A DNA stretch of 64,000 bases from Nannobrachium achirus (Eukaryota; Chordata; Actinopteri; Myctophiformes; Myctophidae): positions 3,123,316 to 3,187,315 of the forward strand of contig OY997657.1 in assembly GCA_963921795.1 (NCBI GenBank). Direction: 5' to 3'. The position numbers and the translations under genes are program-made. Positions 53,358-63,593 of the stretch are shown here, in pieces (positions within the stretch are counted from its first letter, which is position 1; each line of letters begins with the position of its first letter). A model generated the notes under the pieces. That model was not told where the DNA came from, ran no database searches, and saw only the letters and a program-made list of their open reading frames with translations.

Positions 53358-56315
53358 TTAAATTAAGTTGTATTTAGCCAGAGTAATATGTTTGAGACGT
53401 TTTTTAAATTGTAAGATATTAATGCTATGTTTGACCTCCTCCGACAAGCCATTCCAGATTTTTACTCCGCAAACAGAAATGCACATACTCTTCCGAGTGG
53501 TAATAGCAATGCGTTGTTTTAGATTAAGATCCCATCTCAAATCATAACCCCCCTCCCTATCCCTGAACATTTGTAGGATGTTCTTAGGAAGCAATTTATT
53601 CCTTACCTTAAACATAAATAGAGCTGTTCTATATTCAATTAAATCAAATAGCTTCATTGTAAATGACCTCAAGAACAGTTCATTTGTATGATCATAATAG
53701 CCTACCTTATGTACTATTCTTATTGCTCTTTTTTGAACTATAGCTAACGGCTGGAGGTTACTTTTATACGTATTTCCCCACACCTCTAGACAATAAGACA
53801 AATATGGTAATATTAGGCAGTTATACAATGTTAATAGTGACTTATAATTTAATACATCCTTTGTTTTACCAAGGACACCCACACTTCTTGCCACTTTAGA
53901 CCGGACATATTTTATATGAGGTTTCCAGCTGAAACAGTGGTCAATGATCACCCCCAGGAAGATGTTCTCATAAACTCTTTCTAATTTTACATTATTAATC
54001 ATTAGCTCGACCATTGTATTTGATTCAATTTTTTTATTACCAAAGATCATAAATTTCGTTTTTTAAGGTTTAGAGATAATTTATTTATATCAAACCACAG
54101 TTTCAGTTTGTCCAGTTCCTCAGAGACCTCCCTCAACAACTGCTGAAGGTTCTCCCCAGCGCAAAAAATGTTAGTGTCATCGGCAAAGACCACATATTTA
54201 AAGATATCCGAGACCTTACAGATGTCATTTATATATAATATAAATAATTTAGGACCCAATATGGAGCCTTGCGGCACCCCACAAGTTATAAGTGAGCTGG
54301 CTGACCTATATTCCCCCATCTGAACATATTGTTGTTTGTTTTCAATGTAGCTTTTAACCCAATTAAGCCCAACCCCTCTAATACCATATTTTTCCATTTT
54401 GTTTAATAGGATTTCATGATTAATTGTATCAAATGCTTTCTTTAAATCTATAAAAATACCTAGTGCATATTTATTGTCATCTATTGATGAAGTCAGTTCT
54501 TCAACTAACTCCATCAATGCCATAGAGGTTGAACGACCGGCTCTAAATCCATACTGACTATCTATTAATATATTATGTTTATCTATAAAGCTGTCTAGAC
54601 GTACAGCAAATATTTTTTCCAGTATTTTAGAGAACTGAGACAGTAATGAAATAGGCCTGTAATTAGTGAATTGATGTTTGTCCCCAGCTTTGTAGACTGG
54701 GATCACCTTAGCTGTTTTCATTTGATTGGGGAAGGTGCCCGTTTTAAGTGAAAAATTATATGAGTTAATGGGTCAGCCACCTCATAAATAACCTTTTTTA
54801 TAAGGGCCATATCAATATCATCACCGTCAGTAGATTTTTTATTGTAGAATTTTTGGACAATATCAATTATTTCCATTTTATTAGTACTTTTAAGAAAAAT
54901 TGAGTCTGGATTCCTTTCATGTGTAATTTGAGCAACACCACCCCCTAGGGGAGGATTAATTTCATTTGCTAGATTAGGTCCCACACTCACAAAGAATGTA
55001 TTAAACCCCTCTACAACCTCATGCATGTTAGTAATTGTTCTTTCATTATCAATAATATAATCAATGTTGTTGGAGTTAGTTCTATTTCGTATTAATTTAT
55101 TCAATATATTCCATGTGCCCCTGATATTATTTTTATTAATTTCAAATAGTTTATTATAATACTCTTTCTTACTTCTCCTAATGATATCCATTAATTTATT
55201 TTTATATATTTTATATTTAATTTCTTTATCTCTGGTTCTATATTTAATAAAATCACGATATAGTTTATTCTTTTTCTTACAGGCATTCACCAATCCCCTT
55301 GTCATCCACGGTTTATCACCAGAATCAGTTTTCTTTCTATATTTAATTAATGGACAGTTTTTATTATAAAGTAATAGGAATATATTTAAGAAATTATCAT
55401 AAGCTGAATCAACATCCTCTGCATCATAAACAGTATTCCAGTTTTGGAAAAGTAGATCTCTCTGAAATGCAGATTGGGTTTCCTCAGTTCTCACTCTTCT
55501 ATATGTAGTTAAATTAACCTCCCTTTTCATTCTACAATCACAGTTATAAATCGCAAAGACTGGCAGATGGTCACTGATATCATTCATGAGTATTCCACTT
55601 ACTATATTATTCTCCATATTATTAGTATAAATATTATCAATTAAAGTAGCTGAATGTGAAGTTATTCTAGTTGGTTTAGTTATAATTGGATATAAACTCA
55701 TACTATACATACAGTAAATTCGTCAATTAATACATTATTATTTGGATTCAAAAGATCAATATTAAAGTCCCCACAGATATAAGCAACCTTCTGCTCAGTC
55801 CTCGCGAACATTTTCTCCATCCAGTTTGTAAAGGTCTCAATACTGTAGTCTGGAGCTCTATACACACAGCTGACCATAATGTTGTTCTTCTTTTCCATAC
55901 AGATTTCAACAGTAACACACTCACACACATCGTCAACAGCAGCAGTCATACTTTCAACAACTCTAGATCTTAGTCTACTGTCAACATAAAGGGCCACTCC
56001 CCCCTTAGTCTTATTTATTCTGTTCGTTACATTTAAATCGTAACCCTCCATTTCCAAATCCAGCACACCCTTCTCTTCACTGATAAAGGTTTCAGAGATT
56101 GCAATCACATTGAAAGGTGTTGAAAACTTTCTCAAGTAGTCTTTAATGGATTTAAAATTTTTGTAAAGACTCCTGCTGTTGAAGTGTATGACTGATATAC
56201 AGTGATCAGACTTTATGTTATTGTTAAACTGATCCTGTGTGTAGTAACAACAGTTATTATTCACATTCACAAAAAAGTTACTTTCCGGATCAATAACACT
56301 ATTCAAGTCATGCAT
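53358..56315 (-). pseudogene. LINE ORF2: endonuclease and reverse transcriptase, frameshifted
   Basis: Four overlapping frames carry one protein. 56315-55698: apurinic-type endonuclease (VIHFNSRSLYKN, AISETFI, VYRAPDY, CGDFNIDLL). 55710-54718: endonuclease end (LIDNIYTN, DISDHLPVFAIYN) and linker. 54721-54047: reverse transcriptase (YRPISLLSQFSKILEK, IDLKKAFDTINHEIL, GVPQGSILGPKLF and the catalytic FADD). 54050-53358: thumb and C-terminal part (YNCLILPYLSYCLEVWG, FKKRLKHITLAKYN). Frame changes lie near 55700, 54720 and 54050. Confidence 0.92.
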
Positions 56316-56456
56316 GTTGTTCCAATGTCAAGCCCAGCGTCCACATATCCGTACACACACAAGCACACAGACACATGCACGCACACACACCAGTCGACTC
56401 CACTCGTAGAGACAGATAGAGACACAGAGAGAGAGAGAGATACAGGGAGAGGGGGG

Positions 56457-56492
<36 letters not shown>

Positions 56493-57180
56493 GAGAGAGA
56501 GAGAGAGGAGAGAGAGACGCGAGCGCGGCGCGGCGCACAGCAGCACAGCATGCAGCAAAAGAAAAAAGAAAAAGGAGAGCGCAACACGGCAATGATCATG
56601 CAGTCTTTCCATATAGAAAAAGCCTTCGTCTTCTTGAATGACATGCAAAGTCTATCCAAAAAAAAGTTCATGCAAGAAAGGTCTTTTGAAAATAATGTCA
56701 TGCACTCTTTCAAAAATAGAAAAACAAAAACAGACGAGAAAAATAAACTCGGCCAGCCCAAAAATAAGAGCCATGCAGTGACTGCAGGAAAAGACACTTT
56801 AATCCAACCCTCCGCCATGAAGAAAGAAAACTGAGAAAAGTCAAATCGAGGCAAAGATAGGCAGCCTTGAGGAAAAACTGACATGCAGGAGCGAAAAAAA
56901 TTATAAGGGAGAGCAGGGAGACATCATGATAATCCATGGCCATTCCAGCACGTTTCCATGCAAAAAGCAGCACAAAAAAACTGCGAAAATAAATCCTTCT
57001 CCCCAGAAAAAAGAAAAACGGTTCCATTTCTTTGCATGCAAAAAAAAGGCCATTCCAAAAACGTATTGAGTAAAAAATAGAATTAGAAAAGTAAAGTTCC
57101 ATTAAACTAGGAATGTTTTCACCAGAGATAAAGGCTACATGATAGCACCAATAAAGCACCAGTCATCATGCCAGTTCCAT
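56316..57180 (-). promoter_or_regulatory. LINE inter-ORF spacer with TGCATG array and TC tract
   Basis: About 865 bp separates ORF1 and ORF2. On the LINE sense strand it holds TGCATG at least ten times (56374, 56549, 56597, 56642, 56669, 56699, 56772, 56882, 56957, 57035), plus one across the ORF2 start (56309), and a TC-rich run at 56410-56515. Frames across it are low-complexity. Confidence 0.7.
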
Positions 57181-57900
57181 TTATTTAAATTTGTCAAGTT
57201 CTTTGACATCCCTTACCGTTAATATTTTGGCTTGCTCAGGTGAATCTCCGTTGAGTTTAATCATAACTCTGCAGCTTCTTGTCCAGGTCGACTGTATTTT
57301 CTTCAGTTTCTTAAGGGAACGGGCCTCTCTTGCGATATCAGCGTTCCTTTTTGTTAGGTGCTCGTTCACGTAGACGTCCGATCCTTTTAATTTCTTTCCC
57401 TGGCTCAGTAGCTGATCTTTGAATTTACGGTTTACAAATCTAAGAATTATAGCGGGTTTAGCCGTTTTATCCCTCCTCGGGAGTGTGTGGCAAGCCGCGA
57501 TGTCTTGCGGTTTAACCACTATCTTCTTGGATTTAAAAAACTGAATGACTTGGTCTTCCACCGTTTGTTTCTCCTCCTGGGATGCGTCCTCGCCGTCACT
57601 TCTGTCTTCCGCCGCAGCTTTAGCATAGGACACCGGCTTCAGATTTAACCCACTAATAATTACATCCTCCATTCTTGAGTATTGCTCCACATCATTCAGT
57701 CTTTTTTCCATCTCTTCAATCTTCAGGTCTCTTTCCTTAACCGCCAATTTCAGAGCCTTGATCTCCGCCATTAACTCGGCTAGTGAAGCCTGTTGTTTGG
57801 TCAGTTTGCTCAGCTCCTCTGACTGGAAGTTAAGCGAGTTTTTGATTTCTTCAATGTCGTCTTCCATTGTCTTCTGCGCTGGGTTTTTCTTTGGTGGCAT
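57181..57900 (-). CDS. LINE ORF1: coiled coil plus RRM-like domain
   Basis: A 239-residue intact frame. Residues about 8-75 form a coiled coil (MEDDIEEIKNSLNFQSEEL, ELMAEIKALKLAVKERDLK). Then comes a segment starting SRMEDVIISGL and a C-terminal nucleic-acid-binding domain (KPAIILRFVNRKFKDQLL, YVNEHLTKRNADIAREA), the layout of L1-type ORF1p proteins, which trimerise and coat LINE RNA. No CCHC zinc knuckle is present. Confidence 0.88.
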   Translation of the reverse strand: MPPKKNPAQKTMEDDIEEIKNSLNFQSEELSKLTKQQASLAELMAEIKALKLAVKERDLKIEEMEKRLNDVEQYSRMEDVIISGLNLKPVSYAKAAAEDRSDGEDASQEEKQTVEDQVIQFFKSKKIVVKPQDIAACHTLPRRDKTAKPAIILRFVNRKFKDQLLSQGKKLKGSDVYVNEHLTKRNADIAREARSLKKLKKIQSTWTRSCRVMIKLNGDSPEQAKILTVRDVKELDKFK

Positions 57901-58199
57901 CCTGTCACTTGTAGGACTCTTGAAACCAGCTGAATAATTGATCAGTTTCCACAGAATTTCACAGATTTACAAAGTCAGTCAGACAGCTACCTGCATACCT
58001 GCAGGGCACCGCCGCCATCTTTACTTCATCTTCTTACTCCAAGAGCCGCAATATTTGTGAGTTTGACGTCGTTTAATACAATCAGATAGCAAAAAAAACT
58101 GTTTTGATGCATTGGCTGCCTATGGGAGTTATTGCAACCCTAGATTCATCCGATTATAAAAAAAAATCTAGTGTTGCAATTTGCGGCTAGCCTACAGCT

Positions 58200-58345
58200 A
58201 CATGGTGCCTTTATCCAAGGCGCTTTACAATGATTGATGTGCATTACATTCATCACCCACTCATACAAGTACTCCGATGGCAGAGGAAACCATGCAAGGC
58301 ACCAACCTGCTCACTGGGAGCAGCCAGGGGTTCAGAGTCTTGCTC
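58200..58345 (-). mobile_element. tRNA-derived SINE, truncated
   Basis: Reverse complement of the 3' half of the SINE at 4021-4262 (CCAAGGCGCTTTACA, GGAAACCATGCAAGGCACCA, CAGAGTCTTGCTCAAGGA). The tRNA head is missing. Confidence 0.75.
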
Positions 58346-59160
58346 AAGGACTCTTTGTCAATGCAATGTTTATACGTTTATCACTCTCACCCTGCAGACA
58401 AAGACAACACTTAACACTGGTTATGTACGTATCCCACCGTGGGACAGATAAGAGATGCATATAGCATTGTTTTGATCCCTTTTTTAAGCAATGGTTAATC
58501 CAGCCCTGTGCCGATGTAATATAAAAGGCTGGGGACTGCCCATAAGTCAGAAGGTTCGTTAGTCTGAATTTAGTTAGGGTTACTGAGGTTAAGGTTAGGG
58601 TTAGGCATAGTATTCTTAACAAATTCGGACTAAGGAACCTTCGGACTAATGAACCTTTGGACCAATGCCACGGCACCAAAAGGCCAGATTTATAATAGTG
58701 TAGGCTATACGGTATGTGCGTTGGCTCTCGCCAACGTGCCTGGCACTTTGGATGACTGGTCAGCGTGCATACCTGGCAAATGGGGGTCCCGTGTTCGCCT
58801 CCCGACCGTGACTACTACAATAGTACCTGTATGTTGACATTGAAATTAACAGTCAAGGTGCTTGGAGGTGCTGTGTACATATACTTGTAGTGTTACAGTA
58901 TATCAGTCTGTCTGTCTTTCTATGCTAGTATGCACTATGCACAATGTTTTGTCAATTTCACTACTTTTTTTTTTATTGTACCACAATTAACTACCTGACC
59001 TGGCGGAGACAGAGCACAGGGTCAGTTATATGTGTAAAGCTCATTGAATTGCCTTGTCGTTGACACTTGCCTTGCCTTCAGGGGTGTTGTAACCCTGGGT
59101 ACAAGGATACACTGCGGGCCCACCATGAATGTTCTTCATAGGGGGAGGGGAACACATTAT
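58346..59160. other. Intergenic with a tRNA-like segment
   Basis: 58735-58810 has TGGTCAGCGTGCATACC and GTGTTCGCCTCCCGACC, A- and B-box-like and probably a decayed SINE head. (GGTTAG)-like motifs occur near 58570-58600. No gene. Confidence 0.45.
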
Positions 59161-59448
59161 GAACGAGCTTATAGATCTGCTATTTTTGAAAAATCGTGAA
59201 CGCTTTTGCAAGTTTTTGAATATTTCAAATTCTTCTATGTTTTTTTTTTTAAAAACCTATATTTCTATGTAAGTGGTGCTCAAACTTTTTTATGTGAAGG
59301 ACCCCCAAAATGATATGTCTTTGGCCACGGACCCCCATCTCAAAACACTTAGTTCCAGGGACCCCCCCCCCCCAGAAGCAAAATTTGAGTTATAAATGTT
59401 CGCTTGAAAAATACATATATTCAAAGAATTGCACACATTTTAAGGCAG
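59161..59448. repeat. MITE fragment with half hairpin module
   Basis: GAGCTTATAGATCTGCTATT (59165) is half of the module. 59268-59400 resembles the repeat beginning at 27916 (GAAGGACCCCCAAAATGATA). Confidence 0.55.
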
Positions 59449-60006
59449 AGGTTGGACAAAATGTTATTATTTCGTTTTTCAACTGATTCTGTTAGGAAAT
59501 TAGGTCTACTAGCCAGGATAAAAAAATCTACCATGATCTGCTCACTGCAACAAATACCCACAGTGGCCAAATCAAGTTGGGCTCCCATCGACTTTCTATA
59601 CAGGAGGAAAATACCCAGAAATAAATCTGCTTTAAGTAGGATGTTAGGGGTCTAACTAGGGGTTGGTCATGATGCTGAATCCATTGCAAGCATTTGTTTT
59701 GCACAAAAAAACATTAATTGGCCCCAGAAAACGCCAACAAAAGATGATTTCTTTGATGACTCAGCACTTTTCATCACTAAACCATCATTTTCTGGGGCCA
59801 TTTGTAGCCCAAGGAATGTTTTTTGTGCAAAACAAATGCTTGCAATGGATTCAGCATCATGTCAAACCCCTAGTTAGACCCCTCACATCCTACTTAAAGC
59901 AAATTTCTTTTCTGGGTATTTTCCTCCTGTATAGAAAGTCGATGGGAGCCCAACTTGATTTGGCAGAATCAGTTGAAAAACTAAATAATAAAATTTTGTC
60001 CAACCT
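59449..60006. mobile_element. Foldback element
   Basis: AGGTTGGACAAAATGTTATT mirrors AATAAAATTTTGTCCAACCT. Long arms include TCCCATCGACTTTCTATACA and CATTGCAAGCATTTGTTTTG with their complements. The left arm has about 60 bp not present in the right arm. No coding capacity. Confidence 0.85.
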
Positions 60007-60033
60007 GAGTATTTTTTCCCTAGATTTACTAGA

Positions 60034-60385
60034 CTAAAGCGGAGCACACACTGGACGCGAACGGCTGCGCAGCGTCGCGTCGCGGTATCGACGCACATGA
60101 AGTGCCGCACGGTAACCCCAACTGGATGCGGCGCGCTGCCACCATACGCTGCCACACAGCACATCCATTTCCCCGGTGGGGAGAACCATGGGAGAACATG
60201 TTCAACGCGCGGCAACGCTGGAAAAATAGAACAGTGGCGTATCGGCGCGGCAGGCGAGGCGCCAGAGCCGCGACTGCGCGCGTCTGACGCCGCCGGTGTG
60301 GGTCAGTTCATTGAAAATAATGGGGCCGTATGTTTTGACGCGGCGCCTCCGCGCCGCCTCCGCGTCCAGTGTGTGTTCCCCTTAA
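60034..60385. mobile_element. GC-rich MITE with ACACACTGGACGCG ends
   Basis: CTAAAGCGGAGCACACACTG then GACGCG, and CGCGTCCAGTGTGTGTTCCC then CTTAA, are inverted ends. The interior is GC-rich with GCGTCGCG and GCGGCG motifs and differs sharply from the AT-rich flanks. CTAA/TTAA at the ends hints at a TTAA-like target. Confidence 0.8.
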
Positions 60386-60509
60386 GTGTAGTGGACCAGC
60401 TGTCTGCATAGAGTAGTCCATTGGTTCGCAACCTCCTTGATTTCAAGGACCCCCCCTTTTGAAATGTTATTGTTTTAGTGTATTATGTATTAGTTGTTTT
60501 TGTTTTCAC

Positions 60510-61060
60510 CAGTGGTTCTCAACATTTTCAGGCCATGGACCCCCAAATGTATTCATATTTGAACTGGGGAGCCCTGACAAGCACTTGGAATAGTTTTTTA
60601 GTGTTTCTAATAGCCTATACTAGAGCAGTGGGGGGCAACTTTGATGATGGAGAGGGCCACTACATTTTCACACTCACTCCAGAGGGCCACAATGCATACA
60701 TAGCAAAAATAGCCGATCTACAAGCTCAAAACGCGTCACAGTGTGACACATTTTGAGCTTGTAGATCTGCTATTTTTGAATTAGAATCCTGAAAAGTAAC
60801 TGTTTTTATTTTCTATTTGTTAAAATTTCAAATGCATTTATATGTTCTTATATTAACTTTATTAACTTAAAAATAAATACATTGGACATAAAAAATACAA
60901 TAACTAGTACTTAGTAGTAGCTTAATACTAGTCATTAAGCAACTAATATAGACTGAAGTCATTAAAGCTGGTCATTTTTCCATGTTTGGAATTGTAACAG
61001 CTGAAATCAATAATATATCAATCAGTACTCCAATATCAACCTGTGGGCCGCATTAAGTGA
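60510..61060. repeat. hAT-like MITE fragments with hairpin module
   Basis: CAGTGGTTCTCAACATTTTC at 60510 and AGCAGTGGGGGGCAACTTTG at 60622 look like two MITE starts. The hairpin is at 60702-60779 with the loop GTCACAGTGTGAC. GTGGGCCGCATTAAG at about 61045 may be an end. No duplication found. Confidence 0.5.
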
Positions 61061-61140
61061 AGGTGGAGGCCGCGTGTGCCCCCCGGGCCGCCAGTTGCCC
61101 ATGTATGTACTAGAGGTTTGCACCCGCTTCGCCCGTTTTA

Positions 61141-61577
61141 TAGTCTCGCGTAGCCAGACAACTATTCCACAATCTCCGAATGCTATATAGAGTCTGGAAC
61201 GGCAGCTCCCGAACGGCGAGTATCGGAAGTAGCCACTGCTGCACTGAACTGTAGTCCCATTGGAAACATAACAGAAACACAATAGCTCAGACAAAGTCAT
61301 TCAAGCGGCATATTCTTGTTATGGGTGTATAGTTTAAGTAAACGTTTGAAAACAACATGGAAGTAACACCAACAACACCAGAGAAAGATGAAATAATGCC
61401 CCAGAAATATTGAAAGGAGACTTAACGCTTCCAGTAGGATTATTGTTACTGCACCAAGGGAGCGGTTGCGTCACATCCGCTTTATCTTGCACTCATCTTT
61501 TCTATTTCCGTTTGCCAGACTGTATGCCGGGAGCATTTCACAAATCGTGGAGGCAACAGTCTGGCCTCGCGAGACTA
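61141..61577. mobile_element. Mutator-like MITE, copy 2, 9-bp duplication
   Basis: Ends TAGTCTCGCGTAGCCAGAC and GTCTGGCCTCGCGAGACTA; CCCGTTTTA at 61132-61140 and 61578-61586 is perfect. Close in sequence to 41846-42289 (shared GAATGCTATATAGAGTCTGG and GCGAGTATCGGAAGTAGCCA). Confidence 0.93.
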
Positions 61578-61899
61578 CCCGTTTTATAGTAAGTGAATTA
61601 GCCAATGAGGAGCAGCAAAAGGGTAGATCTTTGTGCCCATACATGGTGTTCCATAAGAGCCCACACTGTTTCGTAGGAACAGTATTTCTAGTTTATAGAT
61701 ATAGATGTATTTTCTTTTTTCACAGTAACCATGGTTCGTTTATCTGCTGGAAAAAAAACTAGACTTCACTCTGTCCAGGTGCCAACTTGCACCTTGTGCA
61801 CTCATGGCCATATATGGCCTACTTGTGCGCCAGCAGAGCGCGCAAGTACTGCAATCGGTGCTGTCTGTGTGTATGTGGGCACTCTGTTGAGGTGCCAAC

Positions 61900-62235
61900 T
61901 TGTGCCTTGTTATTTATATCAGCTCACATTACACCAAGTATGGCCTCCTTGCACTGGCTTCCGGTAAACTTCAGAGTTCAGTTCGAGGTCCTGGTGCTCA
62001 CTTTCAGAGCCCTGCATGGCCAAGCACTTGAATATCTGACAGACCTGCTAGAACCATTATGTGCCCAGCAGGACCCTAAGGTCAGCTGACCAGGGTCTAC
62101 TGGTCATTCCTCGAACCAGGCTAATCACCCAGGAAAGGTGATAGAGCCTTTCAGTCTGTAGCGCCCAGACATTTTGAAGAACCAGCTAAAAACACTACTG
62201 TTTCAGGATGCTTTTGGGGAAAGTCAGCGAGCTTC
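61900..62235 (+). mobile_element. LINE ORF2 C-terminal fragment (L2/Rex1-like)
   Basis: The plus strand encodes HITPSMASLHWLPVNFRVQF and LVLTFRALHGQALEYLTDLL, the conserved end of fish L2/Rex1-type ORF2. It is truncated at both ends. Confidence 0.75.
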
Positions 62236-62472
62236 TCCTCCAGGGTGTGAAATGTATCTCCTGTTTTTTTCATTTGTTGCATTCCCAAGACAATAATTTG
62301 ATTACAATATATGTACCCCCATTGATTCCGGATGGGGACCCAAATCCGAAAAATCAATGGGGGTACATTTACTATAATACAATGTTTGTCTTGCGACAAA
62401 TACAAAAATATATTGTTGAACTCAAGTCTCCATGGCGTGAGAAGTGATTTTTGGGGGTGAACTACTCCTTTA
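62236..62472. mobile_element. Family D MITE, right half
   Basis: Contains GTACCCCCATTGATTCCGGA and ends GGGGGTGAACTACTCCTTTA A. The left end is missing. Confidence 0.7.
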
Positions 62473-62738
62473 ACTCTGTTACAAGTAAGACTGAGATTCT
62501 CGATTTACTTGAGTTGAGTAAAAGTACAAAAGTATTGGTGTCAAAATATACTCTAAGTACAAAAGTAGAAAGTACTTGTTCATTTTACAGAATGTTCCGT
62601 TTGTAGGCCTATGTATGCAATGTCTACAAATCTTTTGAAAATAGCAGATCTACAAGCCCTCAAGCAGTGTGAGCTCACGAGCATTGTAGTTTGTAGATCA
62701 TCCATTTTCAACTGGCTGAAATGTATAGGTTTGAAGTG

Positions 62739-63422
62739 GTTAAAGGAGTAGTTCACCCCCAAAATGACCTTTTTTTCTCTCTATTGATTACTCACACCGA
62801 GATGTGAGTTCAATAATATATATATATTAAGGCTGGGACTTTAACTGATTAATTGCGATTAATTAATTACAGAAAATTAACGCGATTAAAAAAATTAACA
62901 CATTTTAATCGCACTTAGTTTTTGCACCACAGAACCTTCAGTTTCGGGCATACCGATCATAGTGATGCACCAACCAAGAAGAGACAACAAACGCAAAGGG
63001 AGAAGTAGCCGATCAGAGCGCTTTGCTTGGCCCAGTGGATGCGAAATTTAGATTTAAAAAACTCACTTGTTGATTCACTCGTACAACAAAATGTGTTTTA
63101 CTTGAAAAAAATGCTTCCCAGGTCAAATATCGATGTGCGATTAAAATGCGATTAATTGCGATTAATTAATCACAGAGCCTGTAATTAATTAGATTAAAAA
63201 TTTTAATCGCATCCCAGCCCTAATATATATATATATATATATATTCCTAAGACATACCTGTATGTGATTGTACGGTAATACATTTATCCTGGAACCAATG
63301 GAGGTACATTTATTGTAATCAAATGATTGTCTTCAGGATATGACAAAAAAATAAAAACTCAAGTCTCCATGGCACGAGTAATCAATAGAAAAAAGTCATT
63401 TCGGGGGGAACTACTCCTTTAA
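62739..63422. mobile_element. Family D MITE containing another MITE
   Basis: TTAAAGGAGTAGTTCACCCC at the left, GGGGGGAACTACTCCTTTAA at the right. Its middle is opened by TA repeats and the element at 62829-63216. Confidence 0.8.
62829..63216. mobile_element. MITE rich in GATTAATTGCGATTAATTAA
   Basis: TTAAGGCTGGGACTTTAACT and AATCGCATCCCAGCCCTAA are the inverted ends, flanked on both sides by (TA)n. A type known from many fish genomes by its repeated ATTAACGCGATTAA motifs. Confidence 0.75.
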
Positions 63423-63593
63423 CGTATGTTGTGTAATAATAAAAAAAAAAAAAAAAAAAAAAAAAACTAGTAACTAATAATTGTAGTGGAGTAAAAGTAC
63501 AATGTTTGCCTCAGAGATGTAGTGGAGTAAAAGTAAAAGTACTGAAAATTGGAAATACTCGAGTAAATACAAATATCTCAAAAGTGTACATGA

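Larger units (their letters stand above)
52899..58043 (-). mobile_element. Nearly full-length LINE, Jockey/L2-like
   Basis: A non-LTR retrotransposon of about 5.1 kb on the minus strand: a 5' UTR of about 140 bp, ORF1 (57181-57900), an unusually long spacer (56316-57180), ORF2 (56315-53358) with endonuclease and reverse transcriptase, and a 3' UTR that ends in short TTAAAC-type repeats (52899-52915), as in L2-like elements. It sits inside a Mutator-like foldback element, so its limits can be read from the interrupted arm. ORF2 is shifted in frame at about three places, so this copy is not autonomous, but little else has decayed; it is fairly young. Confidence 0.93.
52382..58189. mobile_element. 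Mutator-like foldback element split by a LINE
   Basis: Ends TAGCCGCAAATTGCAACACT and AGTGTTGCAATTTGCGGCTA are perfect inverted repeats, and GCCTACAGC at 52373-52381 and 58190-58198 is a perfect 9-bp duplication. Without the LINE the element is about 660 bp, nearly all of it two inverted arms of about 330 bp (AACGACGTCAAACTCACCAA pairs with TTTGTGAGTTTGACGTCGTT). No transposase. The LINE inserted in its right arm at CAATAG/AGCCGC. Confidence 0.92.
62473..63593 (-). mobile_element. Family E hAT MITE, opened by a family D element
   Basis: 62473-62738 and 63423-63593 are parts of a minus-strand family E element (GAGTAAAAGTACAAAAGTAT, AAATACTCGAGTAAATACAA). The hairpin module lies at 62634-62714. 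A poly-A run (63441-63466) and family D separate the parts. Confidence 0.72.

Noticed and set aside
56303-57159. Hydrophobic minus-strand frames in the LINE spacer (FFFFL, SLSLSL runs)
   Set aside because: They arise from A- and GA-rich sequence read in reverse and have no domain; the spacer is better seen as non-coding.
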